Positions 35,546-47,930 are shown, numbered from the stretch's first letter. The stretch: DNA of 64,000 bases from Temnopleurus reevesii (GCA_036244855.1 BQKZ01001407.1:42172-106171), one strand, 5' to 3'. Notes: generated by a model not told the origin, from the letters alone. Numbers and translations: made by a program.

Positions 35546-37390
35546 GGGTAAAATAGTACGGTACTTCCTAATATACTGCAAAAATAAATCAATAAGCAGT
35601 TTAATATCTCAAAAACCATTTTGGACTATTGACTATTGGTGTTTCATGATCTGAAATCTATCATCATGAACATAAGAACTTTTTTTAGGAGACAGCAAGC
35701 AAGGCACAAAGCCTTTAAAAACTGCCGCCGTTAGATTTAAGATATAATTTGGTTATGTAAAATAATTCAAAAGGCCTGACCTGCTGCTTTATGATCATTG
35801 GGGACATAATTATAGATCATTTAAACATAATCTAAATGAAAACCTACTTTTCATAGTCATAAATTGTGTTGCACGTACAGGCGAACACACAGCAAAACTA
35901 CATAAACATGATTCCAAATCATTCAATTTATCTACACATGAAAATGCAACAACATAATCACTTTGGGTAAAAACATGCGTTTAATGTCTCCTCTCTTTTC
36001 CACAACTCGTAAATCAAGAATTTTTGCATTTATTGAGCGCCATTATGAATTCCTATTCTATTCCTCCTGCTATTGGTAATTATCATAATGGGATCGGTGC
36101 ACAGCGCTGGAAGGGGTGATTGCGAGTTCAGATAAGCCACTCAGTTGAGAAAGGATTTCATTTCGAACGTCGTTATTGAATTCATTATTGAATTTTAATC
36201 CGATAAAAGAAGGGTTTGATATATTATAGGGTGAAAGATTGTTAAAGATACGATTGGGTCGGGTATTCGTTAGGTGGGAAAGCCGAAAAATCAACATTTA
36301 TAAAGGCAATTAAAGTTGGCATAAACGCTGATTTTTATCTCTATTTAAAATCCTATATCAATTCTTTTCAGGCTTCGAGCTTTGACCGAGTTTGTGTACT
36401 TACCTTTATTGTGGGAATATCGTTTATTGGAATGAAATTAAAACTGTATCTATATACTTCTGTGCTTGAAATTAAGTTATTTCATTCTTGTTGGAGATAC
36501 CAAAATATAGTTTATGTAATACGTATGTATATTAAACGCTTTTGGGATTTTATCACACAGTATCATGATTTAAAAAATAACTGTAATTTTCGAGATAGCC
36601 GATGATCTTGCATATCAATGATTTCATGTATTTTGAAGACTAAATTATAATAACTGTTAAAGGCATAATTGAACATGTCTTCAATGTTTTTCTAATTGCG
36701 TGTCATCACTCATGAATATATAATTACTATTATAAAAGTCTCAGATCAATATAATAACCGCTTCAGACCTGACGCCCAAATCACAAAAATTCCGATTTTG
36801 TTATAACCATTCTAAATCATTTTTCTTTATATCATGCTTGCCAACAATCTTTAAGGTCATAGAAGACATTCAACATGCCTGTTTCCACACGATTTTCTGG
36901 ATATGCGTGACAATGTCTTTTAACAATTTATGAAATTCTCATCGAAAATGCATATACAAGATGTTTTTCTTCTCAGCAATGTATACCGTGTATAGTGTTG
37001 TGAACATGATCAAGACATATCGTTCTTTATACAAGATTCAGTCGCCAACAGCATAAAATGTTTGACAATGTAAACACTAAGGAGTGTGTTGAAATGTCAA
37101 TTCTTCATTCTAGTTTTTATTTGAAAATATTTTGTCATGATTCTTTCTTACAATTGAGAAGTTTTTACATCTTATTTCTACACCTGAGGCAGCATTTGAC
37201 TTCAATTTTAGGTGAAATGAGTGAATTTTACAACAAGCGCACTCCGAGTAATTTCATTGTGCACAGACATGACCGAGATTTCTTTCACGAACATTCAGGA
37301 TATTTATTTTGATTTTGCAAGGTTTTCTGGCCTTTGGCAACTTTCGACTACCATCGTCCACAAACGGTCTCCAAGCTCACTACACAGATT
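35546..37390. other. Unassigned AT-rich DNA
   Basis: Nothing recognisable. A minus-strand frame at 36,070-36,297 (75 codons, polar, no known motif) and a plus frame at 37,058-37,312 are unsupported. Confidence 0.5.
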
Positions 37391-37395
37391 CTAAC

Positions 37396-37700
37396 CCCCC
37401 CCCCCCCCTTGACCCCTCTCTTGAACTTATACTTTTTTTTTTCGTTTTTCTTTTTTTTCTGTTTTACTTTTCCCCTCTTATTTATCGTTCTCTTTAGTTT
37501 TCACTTTCTGTTTATCATTCCCTTTCTTTTTAGCTTTTTTTCTCTTCCTCATCCCCTTTTCCTCCTTCTAATTTTTCTGTCTTTCCCTTTTATCTCTCTC
37601 TCTCTCTCTCTCCCTCTCTTCCTCTTTTTACTTTGTCACTTAGCATCTTTTCCTTTCTATCTATCTTTTTATCATCAATTTCTTCTCGCTTTAGCCAAAT
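37396..37700. repeat. Polypyrimidine low-complexity region
   Basis: Poly-C, T-rich and CTCTCT tracts over about 300 bp on the plus strand. The 129-codon frame across it is an S/L/F-rich artefact. Confidence 0.9.
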
Positions 37701-37724
37701 TTGACCCCTGCTACCCCCATTAAA

Positions 37725-39170
37725 AAAATAGAAATACACCATCCTTATCCTATACATTCTAGTCCAAATCCACATTTTAATCCATCTCTATGTGTTTCCC
37801 TCTCACTTCTCCATCGAAATTCGTACAAAGTTCTCTGCTCCAGTACTGTCAAAATACTTCTTCAGGGGTGAAAGAGGAGGCAACATACTTTGGAACAGTT
37901 TCCCCAAAAATATAATAGGTATCCTTTTGTCCTCGGATCACCCCTTTCCATGAATGAAAAAAGGGGGTCAACGGGGTTTGAGAGAGGGCCCCGAGGGAGA
38001 GAGGGGGTAGACGAAGAGGGGTATTATTCCACACCTGCCCCTTTAAGCCGGGCCAAGTGTTTGCACGTGAGATCATAGTACCAGTCTACCCCCTTATATT
38101 ACCCCTCTCACTTTAGTACCCCTCTTTAACGATCTTGAACGTTTTCCAGTGCAAAGCTCACATCAGTGGAAGGTGATGGAGATGGAGGTGTGGTATATTA
38201 GATTTAAACAACGTGGAAGCCCGTGGTGATTTTTTGGTAATGTGCAGGAAAAAATACTTCTATCACAAAAGACAGAATGTATTAAAGAATATATCAAAAA
38301 TAACATAGGTTTTCATCATATCAAAATGCGTGAAAATAGAGACATCGACCGGAACAAATCCCATACTCCTGATCATGCATTTAATGATAATACATAATGA
38401 CAATTATTGAAAATAAATATCCAATACACTAAGAATTTATATTTGATATCATGAATTTCAAGGGAACTGGTAGAGGTCTATTTATGAGGGGTTCAACCCC
38501 GACGAAACTACGCTAGTCTTAAACAATCCAAGAGTTCAACTGGCAGTTCAAAGATAATTGTTTTTTATATTTATAAATATAACTAAATTCCTAACTGCCT
38601 AACAAGAGGTGTTAAATGTAATTAATCAATAAATTCCTGCATGCGATCAAAATCATAAAATATAATGATAGAAATGGCAATCTCAATTTTTTGGCAAAAT
38701 AATCATATCATTTACATTGTTGAATGTGTATTGAATCACGTAAAACTTATTGTTGTTACCAATTGGGAAAGTCCCTGTGTCGTCTTAACTCCACATCTAC
38801 TTAAGATCATACCAGGGGATTAATAATTAGGACTCTGCGCAAACTCTGGTACAAACACCAAAAACATGGGAGTGATTAAAGATTTTACAGATTTATGATT
38901 TGTTAGTTGTCTTAAAATCATCCACTTTCCAAGCTCTCCCATCCATGTGCCCATTTTTAATTCAGGAATTAAGCGCATGCCCATACTTTCTATTTAATTT
39001 ACAAGTAGACTTTTAACTGACTGTTAACGTAACTAATCATTCTCCTTTACTAAATACGCCCATGATTTCATATTCTGCAGCACTCACACTTCATTACTGT
39101 CTTATGCCAAGCTCTTAAACTCTTGATAAACTGAGTTGCGACACACGCCTGCCGTCCAATGTTTAAATGG
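37725..39170. other. Unassigned DNA
   Basis: A GC-richer stretch at 37,860-38,080 contains GGGGG/CCCC runs and overlapping open frames on both strands, none recognisable. The rest is AT-rich without features. Confidence 0.45.
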
Positions 39171-39184
39171 CATGCGTGCACCGT

Positions 39185-39420
39185 GGGGGCGCTTTGGGGG
39201 CGCTAGCATCCCGGGTCAGATCTAGGGGGCACCAAAATATGATGACCAAGAATGCTTATAATGGGGCGCCAAATCGTTGAAAGGGGGGCGCAAAAATGCT
39301 GATAGGGGGCGCCAAATTTGAGGTGATGCCCTTTTGTTTGCTTGTCAGCTCAGCCGGGAGGGCGGGAGATGGCGCCAACTTTGTGCTCAGCGCCCCCCCC
39401 CCCCCCCCCCCCCCCCCGGT
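39185..39420. repeat. Degenerate GGGGGCGCC repeats and 25-bp poly-C
   Basis: Blocks of the form GGGGCGCCAAAT or GGGGGCGC recur at irregular spacing (about 39,190-39,320). A run of 25 C follows at 39,393-39,417. Confidence 0.75.
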
Positions 39421-40131
39421 ATCAAAATCATGGGTGCGCACATTAATGGGGAGCTTCCGCATTTTCAACCAGGTTCCATTGCGAGTTTCAGCTACGAAAG
39501 ATGAAGATGAAAGATAAAAGGTCACATGTATCTAACTTATAAAGTTATGTACGAAATTATCTCCCTCTTTCTACCACTCACGTCTAGTCGTTAAGTTTTG
39601 TTCACAAAAGGATAACCCCTACGTCAACGGTGCACCAATGTTCCCCGACTCAGACACATACAAAAACAACCAGCCTTGTCAGCAGGGAGATGTTTGGCGC
39701 TTTCGATGTATGTCATATCCAAATGCAATTATGGCAAAGACTTAAACATGTTTCACCGCATCGAATCTCTTGGTAGTGCCAGACGATAAGAATTTCTTAA
39801 TGTTTGTATTGGTATCATTTGTATCAAAAACTTTCAGTCAAAGTGGCTTTATAGTTCACCACTTCTCGTTATTGATCATAAATCAAAAATCTGCCAAAAC
39901 CTCCGGGAAATCCTTGCATGAAACTTGTTGCCAACGACAAGCAGTCATTTTTCGACAGTTACCATAGAAACAGTAAACGTTAGTGCCTTTTCATCCAATC
40001 AAAATCAAAGATTTCATCGGATCAGTCAGCGCTGACTAATAGTTGCTGGTGACAAGCTTCATGAAACGCTCTCTAGACTACTATATTTGGCCGGCCAGTC
40101 GACGTAATGCTATGTATATGTGTGATGCGAT

Positions 40132-40884
40132 NNNNNNNNNNNNNNNNNNNNNNNNNNNNNNNNNNNNNNNNNNNNNNNNNNNNNNNNNNNNNNNNNNNNN
40201 NNNNNNNNNNNNNNNNNNNNNNNNNNNNNNNNNNNNNNNNNNNNNNNNNNNNNNNNNNNNNNNNNNNNNNNNNNNNNNNNNNNNNNNNNNNNNNNNNNNN
40301 NNNNNNNNNNNNNNNNNNNNNNNNNNNNNNNNNNNNNNNNNNNNNNNNNNNNNNNNNNNNNNNNNNNNNNNNNNNNNNNNNNNNNNNNNNNNNNNNNNNN
40401 NNNNNNNNNNNNNNNNNNNNNNNNNNNNNNNNNNNNNNNNNNNNNNNNNNNNNNNNNNNNNNNNNNNNNNNNNNNNNNNNNNNNNNNNNNNNNNNNNNNN
40501 NNNNNNNNNNNNNNNNNNNNNNNNNNNNNNNNNNNNNNNNNNNNNNNNNNNNNNNNNNNNNNNNNNNNNNNNNNNNNNNNNNNNNNNNNNNNNNNNNNNN
40601 NNNNNNNNNNNNNNNNNNNNNNNNNNNNNNNNNNNNNNNNNNNNNNNNNNNNNNNNNNNNNNNNNNNNNNNNNNNNNNNNNNNNNNNNNNNNNNNNNNNN
40701 NNNNNNNNNNNNNNNNNNNNNNNNNNNNNNNNNNNNNNNNNNNNNNNNNNNNNNNNNNNNNNNNNNNNNNNNNNNNNNNNNNNNNNNNNNNNNNNNNNNN
40801 NNNNNNNNNNNNNNNNNNNNNNNNNNNNNNNNNNNNNNNNNNNNNNNNNNNNNNNNNNNNNNNNNNNNNNNNNNNNNNNNNNNN
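40132..40884. other. Assembly gap (753 N)
   Basis: Unknown sequence. Long open frames spanning it are artefacts of the N run. Confidence 0.99.
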
Positions 40885-41019
40885 GGGCTGGTACAGGAAT
40901 TCTTGAAAATAAGAGGCTAATTCCAAGAAGGTGATGGAAATAAATATTTTTGACGCCAAAGAATGTTGATAAGCAAAAAAAATCGAATGATCTTGTAAAA
41001 GGAGCATATAAAAAATCAC

Positions 41020-41880
41020 CCCCCCCCCCCCTTTACAAAAAATCAGCCTTTACATGGCAGGCAGACGTTCGCGACTTCATTTAACATTCAAAAGCGTTGC
41101 AAGGGTTAAGAAAAAAAAAGTCACATTAAACTTGACACCATCAAATCACAAGCTTCTCAAAATGACAGCCTCGTTTAACTCTTACGTTCCCAAATATGCC
41201 TTTCAATTACGTTCGCTACACAAGCAAACATAACGTTCTCCAGCTCCCAGCACCGAAAGGCTTAACATGAAAGTGCGAAGCGGTGTATCAATCGCTATTA
41301 GAAAAATAAGTGGGTGTGAAATGGATGTGTAATAGATTCTAATCACCAGAAATTTTTCTTAACGGAAAACGATTTTGATTGCAAAAAAAAATGAATGACC
41401 TTGAAAAGGGGCATTTAAAAAAGGGACCCCCCCCCCCCAAAAAGAAAAGAAATGTTTTATGGTTTCTAGAGTCAAATTTCAGTACATGAAGGTTATTAAA
41501 CATTAAAAAGTAAGGGAATTTTTGTAGTGTCAGAGTCTCTATCACCCCCCCCCCCCCTTCAATTTTTTTTTTAATCAGCCTTTACATTACAGATTTTCGC
41601 AACTTCATTTAAAATTCCACAGTAGTGCAAGCGTTAAGGAAAATGTCATATTGCACTCGATGCCATCAAAATGCAAACTCCTCAAATTATCAGCTTAGAT
41701 TAACTCTTACGTTCCCAAATATTACTTTCAACCATGCTTATTATAGCAAAGCAAACATAACGCTTTCCAACCCCCAGCATCGAAAGGCTTAAGATGAAAG
41801 TGTGAAGCGGTGTATCAATCGCTATTAGACAAATAAGTGGGTGTGAAGTGGATGTGTAATAGATGCTAATCATCAGCAGG
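41020..41880. repeat. Tandem duplication, offset about 527 bp
   Basis: AATCAGCCTTTACAT, AACTCTTACGTTCCCAAATA and GCGGTGTATCAATCGCTATT (41,280 and 41,807) recur. The two copies span about 41,035-41,350 and 41,560-41,880. The linker also holds a second AATGA-CCTTG-AAAAGG block and two more poly-C runs. The copies differ by scattered substitutions, so this is a real old duplication. It is non-coding. Confidence 0.88.
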
Positions 41881-41898
41881 TAACGTGTTGCTCGTTTA

Positions 41899-42029
41899 AG
41901 CCCCGGTCACATAGGACCCCGAAAGCAACACGATTCACCCCAACTCTTTGTTAATTCACAGTTAACTGCCTCAGAACAACGAGTCGGGGTGAATCGTGTT
42001 GCTTCCGGGGTCCTATGTGACCGGGGCTT
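41899..42029. mobile_element. Hairpin MITE, family A, copy 3
   Basis: The ends AGCCCCGGTCACATAGGACC and GGTCCTATGTGACCGGGGCT are perfect inverses, with TA on both sides (41,897-41,898 and 42,030-42,031). The inner pair is AGCAACACGATTCACCC / GGGTGAATCGTGTTGCT, with a loop of about 35 bp. Confidence 0.93.
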
Positions 42030-42321
42030 TAGAGGCTTTAAAGGTTCAGCCACACATTTGTAGTAAATATTGAGAACGTCTGCCTAGTGCTCATGACTCG
42101 TGCACAGAAATGTGGAGTAAAAACGAAAACGTTTGCGTACGTCGAGAGCTAGTACTAGCAAACCGCCTTCAACGTTGGTCAAGGGTCTTCCCTCCTTGCA
42201 TGTGTATTCACAGGGCGTCTTTCAAACTTTAGCCAGCGTACTGTACATGTCCAGCGTAATTTGAATTTATTTTGTCGTCACAATGTACAGATATTCACAT
42301 AACATGGGTCACACTTTGCTA

Positions 42322-42452
42322 ATGCCCCGGTCACATAGGACCCCGGAAGCAACACGATTCACCACGACTCTTTGTTAATTCACAGTTAACTGCCTCAGAA
42401 CAATGAGTCGGGGTGAATCGTGTTGCTTCCGGGCTCCTATGTGACCGGGGCT
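42322..42452. mobile_element. Hairpin MITE, family A, copy 4
   Basis: GCCCCGGTCACATAGGA and TCCTATGTGACCGGGGC arms, TA flanks at 42,320-42,321 and 42,453-42,454. It differs from copy 3, only about 295 bp to the left, at a handful of positions. Confidence 0.93.
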
Positions 42453-42829
42453 TAAAGCTTAATTCTTTCAGCTTTCAGTAGACGTAATTATCCTTCATTT
42501 CCTATTAGTAACGACAAGCATGGCAATTCCTACAGACTATCGAAACAACCAAAACATTTATCCCAATGCCATGTAAATTAATCTTTAAAAAAATTATTCA
42601 GTTTTTAAATAATTCTACTTCTACTACATAAGCGTGTTTTTCTTTATTTTTTAGAATAATGTTTAACTGGGATGTCATTTTACTAGTTGGAATTATATTG
42701 AGTGTTCATAAATCTCTGATCTAAACTTACAATTTCATTAATAACTATCAGAGCGCGTATACACCTCCTGGTGAATTCTAAATCAAATGGGCCAATAACT
42801 ACAAATTGAAGTATTAATGAATGCGAGCT

Positions 42830-43015
42830 GTAATAATAATAATAATATATAGCATTTAAACACGCCATCTCTCTAGTCACCTATTCAGAGGCGCGAGACA
42901 AATTATCTAATATTATTAACCGGCCATAGCATAGCTGCCAAGTAGGCGCTTCTGCATTTAAAAGAATAAATTCATGCCGGTACCCATTCACCTCACCTGG
43001 GTTGAGTGCAGCTGT
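42830..43015 (-). mobile_element. SINE fragment, truncated
   Basis: A (TAA)n tail at 42,832-42,850 is followed by ATATATAGCATTTAAA. Later GGTACCCATTCACCTCACCT and GGGTTGAGTGCAGC match the minus-strand SINE body. The tRNA-like head is missing. Confidence 0.65.
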
Positions 43016-43682
43016 AGATACGATTAACTACACATTTCGATGGAATGACAAAATGTGACATGTAATCAGCTAGAAACTTGATTGATCGTTTAATACTAAC
43101 CCAATCGCTGAGTTCCGCGAGCACGTTTCCTTTCGCATCGGCTGTTTGCATGTTTGTAAATATACTGATAGCGTGGAAAAGTATGTTAATCAAATGTGAA
43201 AATGCGAATTATGGAACTGTGATATCCCCCAGTAAAATAAATAAAAGTAAGCACAAAACTACTAATTCGCGATGACAGATGTGACAGTGGAAAAAAACGT
43301 TGGTAACGTGTGTGACTTATATGGAATTAACAAAGACATTTTATGCTTTGAACCGTCATGATCCTCCTGTGAAAATAATGTGCTATACACGTCATATCTA
43401 TCTCCAATATCGAGTATCAATGAAGAGTATCAAAGATTGTTATTATTAAAGATTTGTTAAATGAAGTATTGATCAAAAACATAATGTTGATCGATTTCCT
43501 TTAAATCATGTGTAAATCAATTTTAATACTTCCTTTCTATTGACATCATCGGAACCTGCTAATAGTGGAATTGGCGTTGTCACTTATTTCAATCTATAAT
43601 GTATGGAACTATTACACAATTAAAAGATGGTAATATCACTTATTTACCCAGGGTAACCGCTTTCAACTGCACACTGCTCTTC

Positions 43683-43788
43683 CAGCGGCCCTTTCATAAT
43701 ATAAAGTTATTATTACCCTTTTCCTTCCTTATGCCCAGCGGCCCTTGCATAACATAAAGTTGTTATTATTCTTTTACTTCCTTATATC
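43683..43788. repeat. Two-copy tandem repeat, 53-bp unit
   Basis: CAGCGGCCCTTTCATAATAT and CAGCGGCCCTTGCATAACAT begin two adjacent units that share AAAGTTATTATT-like cores. It lies next to a tRNA-like SINE head and may be that element's 3' tail. Confidence 0.8.
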
Positions 43789-43930
43789 GAGCGCCTGGCA
43801 AGGAGGCGGATAATCCTATTTTTTTAAACGTCTTTGGTATGACCTGGCCGTGGATCGAACCCACGACCTTCCGTTCATGTGGCGGACGCTTCACAAATGA
43901 ACCTTGTCCGCTGGCGGTCCATTCATCTAG
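43789..43930 (-). mobile_element. tRNA-like SINE head, distinct family
   Basis: On the minus strand GGTCGTGGGTTCGATCCACG contains a perfect B-box (complement of 43,852-43,861) with a T-arm-like stem CGTGG/CCACG. Upstream are the A-box-like region and CCGCCAGCGGACAAGG. The head differs from the SINEs at 7.9, 11.6, 16.2 and 22.4 kb. The rest of a cloverleaf cannot be closed convincingly, so I do not call a functional tRNA. Confidence 0.55.
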
Positions 43931-44362
43931 CGTTCCGGAAGAAAAACGGTTGATTAGCATTTTCAAACTAAAATAAGCCAGAATAAGTGCGAATATCTTT
44001 CCTCATTTGAATACATTCTATGTCAGGTGTGTATGTATGTATGTAAAGCAATTTGTGAATACATCAGCTCGTTTTACATAAATTTTCTGAATCCTGACCA
44101 TTTCTAATTTATGTCATTCTAAAACGTTAGTTCTGTTAATCGGCAACACAGGATAATCCCATTACCTATTTTGACCGCACCCTTGAGTGAATTGTGTTAA
44201 TTAGGACTCAAAACGTATTTGAGCCTAAATTGTTCAGCTACAGCCCGAACTAAAATTCCCCGCTAGGAGATATATACATGTACATCATCACTAATACATT
44301 AAGAGTATCAATTATGAAATGGTTCCCAAGGCCAAAACAGATACATGTATCATCACAAGACA

Positions 44363-44488
44363 GGGGGCTGTAACATAAAAGAGATACGATAAATTGTAAA
44401 TGTTATTTCTATTGTACACATTTTGCCATAGACTTGCGTTTAACATTTATCGTAACTTAAATTGCATCTTTTGTGTTACAGCCCCCAG
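44363..44488. mobile_element. Hairpin MITE, family C, copy at 44.4 kb
   Basis: GGGGGCTGTAACATAAAAGA and CATCTTTTGTGTTACAGCCC are near-perfect inverted ends, extended inside by GATACGATAAATTGTAAATG / CATTTATCGTAACTTAAA. Confidence 0.88.
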
Positions 44489-44687
44489 GTTTAATCAATT
44501 AAGCTACCGTTGAAACATAATTATACGTCCGCTCTGGATTTACATTGTATGGCGTTTTAGATGAATAAATTTCCAATTTTACTGCGTTAATCTGTCATGG
44601 AGAAGCTTATAATGATTGTGTTGAAATTCGGGCATGGGTTTATGCAAAGTCGTTTAATCGTAGTGGATTTTGCATTTATTGCATGTA

Positions 44688-44745
44688 TTGTTATCATTAT
44701 AATTATAATTATTATCGTTATTATCATTGTTATTATGATAATTCA
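44688..44745. repeat. (ATT)n-like repeat
   Basis: Interrupted ATT/ATC trinucleotides. Confidence 0.85.
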
Positions 44746-44870
44746 GGTCGTGGTAAATTTTTATCAAAATACGTTCTATATGATTTGTATCATTCATAAT
44801 AATATTTTTTTTGGTTGAAACCATTTAATTTTTACACCCCGCCCAGCTCGCTATACCGCCCTACATCTCT

Positions 44871-44878
44871 CTATAACC

Positions 44879-44931
<53 letters not shown>

Positions 44932-44935
44932 ACTC
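44871..44935. repeat. (CT)n microsatellite
   Basis: Nearly uninterrupted CT dinucleotides for more than 45 bp. An interrupted (CA)n follows at 44,944-44,960. Confidence 0.97.
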
Positions 44936-45080
44936 ATTCATATACACACACACACGCACATATCTGTATATCCCCTCCACACATTAACTCTCTACCCACT
45001 TGAATATCACTGTCTCTCTATCCCTCATTTTTTGCAGCATTTGCAGCATGTTTGAAAATGTCAAGAATATTTTGAGGTGA

Positions 45081-45300
45081 ATGACCAAGAAAATGATGAC
45101 TTCTCTCAGCAATGGACACCTCAGGTCATTCGATGAAAGAAAACATCACATCCCTTTGTCATCTTTAAAAAAGAACAATATCCTGACATTTACAGCGTCC
45201 GTGTGTGGTCGCAGACGACAGGAGGAACGCAAAATGGCGTCAAATTATTGGCGCCGAAACTGCATTACATCGGAGGTGTGTCGACAACCAGATGAATGTC
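45081..45300 (+). other. Unrecognised open frame in a locally GC-richer patch
   Basis: A plus frame is open from 45,081 to 45,338. Inside it, AAAATGGCG (about 45,231) is a good Kozak context, and ATCGGAG|GTGTGT about 40 bp later is a weak donor-like site. This would make a very short first coding exon. No family is recognised and the donor is non-consensus, so it is recorded only as a possibility. Confidence 0.15.
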
Positions 45301-45489
45301 TATTTTTTTTTTGGTTATCCTTCTTTCTATTCGGATGAATAGAGACTTGAAGACAACATACATTTTCTTTTATTTTCAAAATATTGTGTTTGAGATTTTT
45401 ATTACCTTTGTAAAACTCCAGAATCCGGACATTGAATATGATCTTTACACAAGATCAACGAATTATTGTTGTAGTTCCTTTAAATAAAA

Positions 45490-46200
45490 TTTATTGTTTG
45501 TTGTCTGGTAATATTTCATCCCAAACAATTAATGCAATCCATAAATATGACAAACGGATTAATATCTTTGAACTTCTGTTTTGATACATAAATAGAAGTA
45601 TTTTATGTTTGTCTTCAGGTAATATTTCATACGCTTGTAAACTTATAATCCCAAACAATTATTGTAATCCATAAATATGACAAATGGATTAATATCTTTG
45701 AACTTCTGTTGTGATACATAAAGATGATTATTTTATGTTTGTCATCTGGTAATATTTCATACGGTTGTAAAATCTTAAATCCCCAACAATTATTGTAATC
45801 CATAAATATGACAAATGGATTAATATCTTTGAACTTCTGTTGTGATACATAAAGATAATTATTTTATGTTTGTCATCTGGTAATATTTCATACGGTTGTA
45901 AAATCTTAAATCTCAAACAATTATTGTATCCATAAACATGACGAATGGATTAATAGATTTGTAAAATTGCTGTCATAAACCACGAATATCCAGGTGGAAT
46001 ATCAAGGAAAACTGTCGTCAGTTTGTCATATATAATATTTCATACCGTTGTTGAATATTACAATTCCAAACAATTGATATAAATCCATAAACATGTCAAA
46101 CGGATTAATAATTTTATACTATTGTAGTCAGATATGAATGAAAACTTTTGTTTGCATTTTTAATGTGATGTACTAGTAATATTTCATACTTTAGCAATAT
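45490..46200. repeat. Tandem array, 130-bp unit, five to six copies
   Basis: GGTAATATTTCAT recurs at 45,507, 45,619, 45,749 and 45,879 and, more diverged, near 46,032 and 46,176. Each unit also carries CCATAAATATGACAAA, GGATTAATATCTTTGAACTT and ATTTTATGTTTGTC. Units 2-4 are nearly identical while the outer units decay, the usual pattern of unequal exchange. Confidence 0.92.
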
Positions 46201-46917
46201 GAACAACATTTTATAATGTTGGAAAGTGCATGTTTATGTTCAAGGAGAGCTCCGATATTCCCACTTTTCATTCATACCACTGTACCTCAACCATCGGACG
46301 TCAATTTCTTATGTCAATCACTCGAACAAGCACCCATTAATAACACACCGAATGCGAGACAGTCGTAAAAATGCAATTGGGTAATTATGATATCGAACAA
46401 ATAATAAGGGCATATCACCAATTATTCCAGGTCGACGCCGTTCTTCATTGTTGTGAAGCCTTTGGCATTGTTCGGAGTTGTACGACCTGTTTAAGCAGAC
46501 GGTCATTGGACGATGCCGATCGATCGCTACAGGTTTTTTAGGCAAACGGCTCCAATTTTTGTCAGCTGGTGTTTTTGGTAAAAAGGATTTCGTCGTATAG
46601 GAGCTAATATATGTCTGTTAGTTATTTTTTTTATGTTCATGTTTGTATGATGGATGGGGATTTTTATGACTGGAGACCCCTTGGGTAGGCGAAGAGGACC
46701 AAAATATGTTCTCTTTGGGGCGCGCCAATGTCTTGAACACCAAAATTTTCTCCCCCTTCTCATCAGCTTTATTGGGGGGCGTACAAATTATTTTAGTGGA
46801 CTCAGAACTTTTTCTTTCCCTTCTACTGTTTCTTCTCCCTCCTGTCTTTTGGAGTAATGTGCGAGTTGTTGTCCTTGTTTTTGTTGTTGTTGTTCAATTC
46901 ATATTTGTCTATTTGTC

Positions 46918-47074
46918 TGGGTTGAGTTTCAGAAAGATTTTCGTAGATGTACACACGACTCTACGAACGACTGGTGACCCTCTTTCATTCGCAAATCAGC
47001 GCCAGGGCTTAGGGTCAACAGTCGTTCGTAGATTCTTGCGTACACCTACGAACAACTTTATGAAACACAGCCCA
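46918..47074. mobile_element. Hairpin MITE, family I
   Basis: Left TGGGTTGAGTTTCAGAAAGA and right TTTATGAAACACAGCCCA are inverted, extended inside by CTACGAACGACTGGTGACCC / GGGTCAACAGTCGTTCGTAG. About 157 bp, imperfect arms of about 65 bp, no TA flank. Confidence 0.75.
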
Positions 47075-47409
47075 TGCCTTCGTGGGGGTGGGGGTACCAA
47101 ATTCAACAACTGGTCATGATCATCGGGGTCTCATTATCCTGTGTAGGCCTATTCCAGCGATGTTGGAAGTTATTTTTTTGTTCGAATATTGCCTTTACAA
47201 TCACCAAATAGTGGTCATATCGGGAAAGATTTTGGCTTCCAATCCTATTACCACTAAGTCGATAAAAATTTGAATATTCTTATCTTTCCTAACTGCTCCA
47301 CGATAACACAAAAGACCAGTGTTAACTAAATGTTAATTAAGGTAAAAATCTAAAATCACATATGTCATGGAGCTTTAAGCAGTAGAAAAGTAGCTTTAGA
47401 CGAGTGCCG

Positions 47410-47930
47410 TATTGACAAATCTGCTTTAGATATTCACCTAGTTTGCCTCAGGAGGATTATTGTCTTATGTAAACTTCACACCTTTAGATATATCCACGTT
47501 GATTAACTGTCTGTCTATTGGAAGCATACACAGAATAGAGCCAATATTTAGTACATTTTCTTGTACTACGTTACATTTTATTATGAGAGTAATTTGCGCT
47601 CCAAATGCATTGGGCTTTTAAATCTGCTTCAAAATTTTGTCTGGGTATTAGCTTTCTCCATTAAGATCATTTTCTTATGTAGTCTTTACACCTTCAGAAA
47701 GATATTTTATGTATATGCATATATATGTCACATCGAAGCATGCACAGAATAGAGCTCAGACATGTTTAGTACTACGTTTAATGAACATTTCACTGTATGT
47801 GTGAGACAATTTCCTTTAACTGTTTAAGTACGCTGTGTCTATTCGAAGCATAGAGGACAGTGCTAATTAGTACTACGTAACATTTTAATGTAAGATAATT
47901 TACTCTCCAAAATGAGTTGAACATATCTTT
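47410..47930. repeat. Degenerate tandem repeats
   Basis: GAAGCATACACAGAATAGAG / GAAGCATGCACAGAATAGAG and TTAGTACTACGT-type blocks recur two to three times about 220 bp and then 105 bp apart. AAATCTGCTT and CTTATGTA..CTT..ACACCTT also repeat. Strongly diverged. Confidence 0.7.

Noticed and set aside
37334..37723. 129-codon plus-strand frame rich in Phe, Leu and Ser
   Set aside because: Lies in a polypyrimidine tract with no domain-like features.
40043..41019. Frames of about 275-312 codons on both strands
   Set aside because: Almost all of each frame is the 753-bp N gap.
43826..43930. Possible functional tRNA gene
   Set aside because: B-box and T-arm-like stem are present, but acceptor and anticodon stems do not close convincingly and the sequence continues into repeat-like tail. 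A SINE head fits better.
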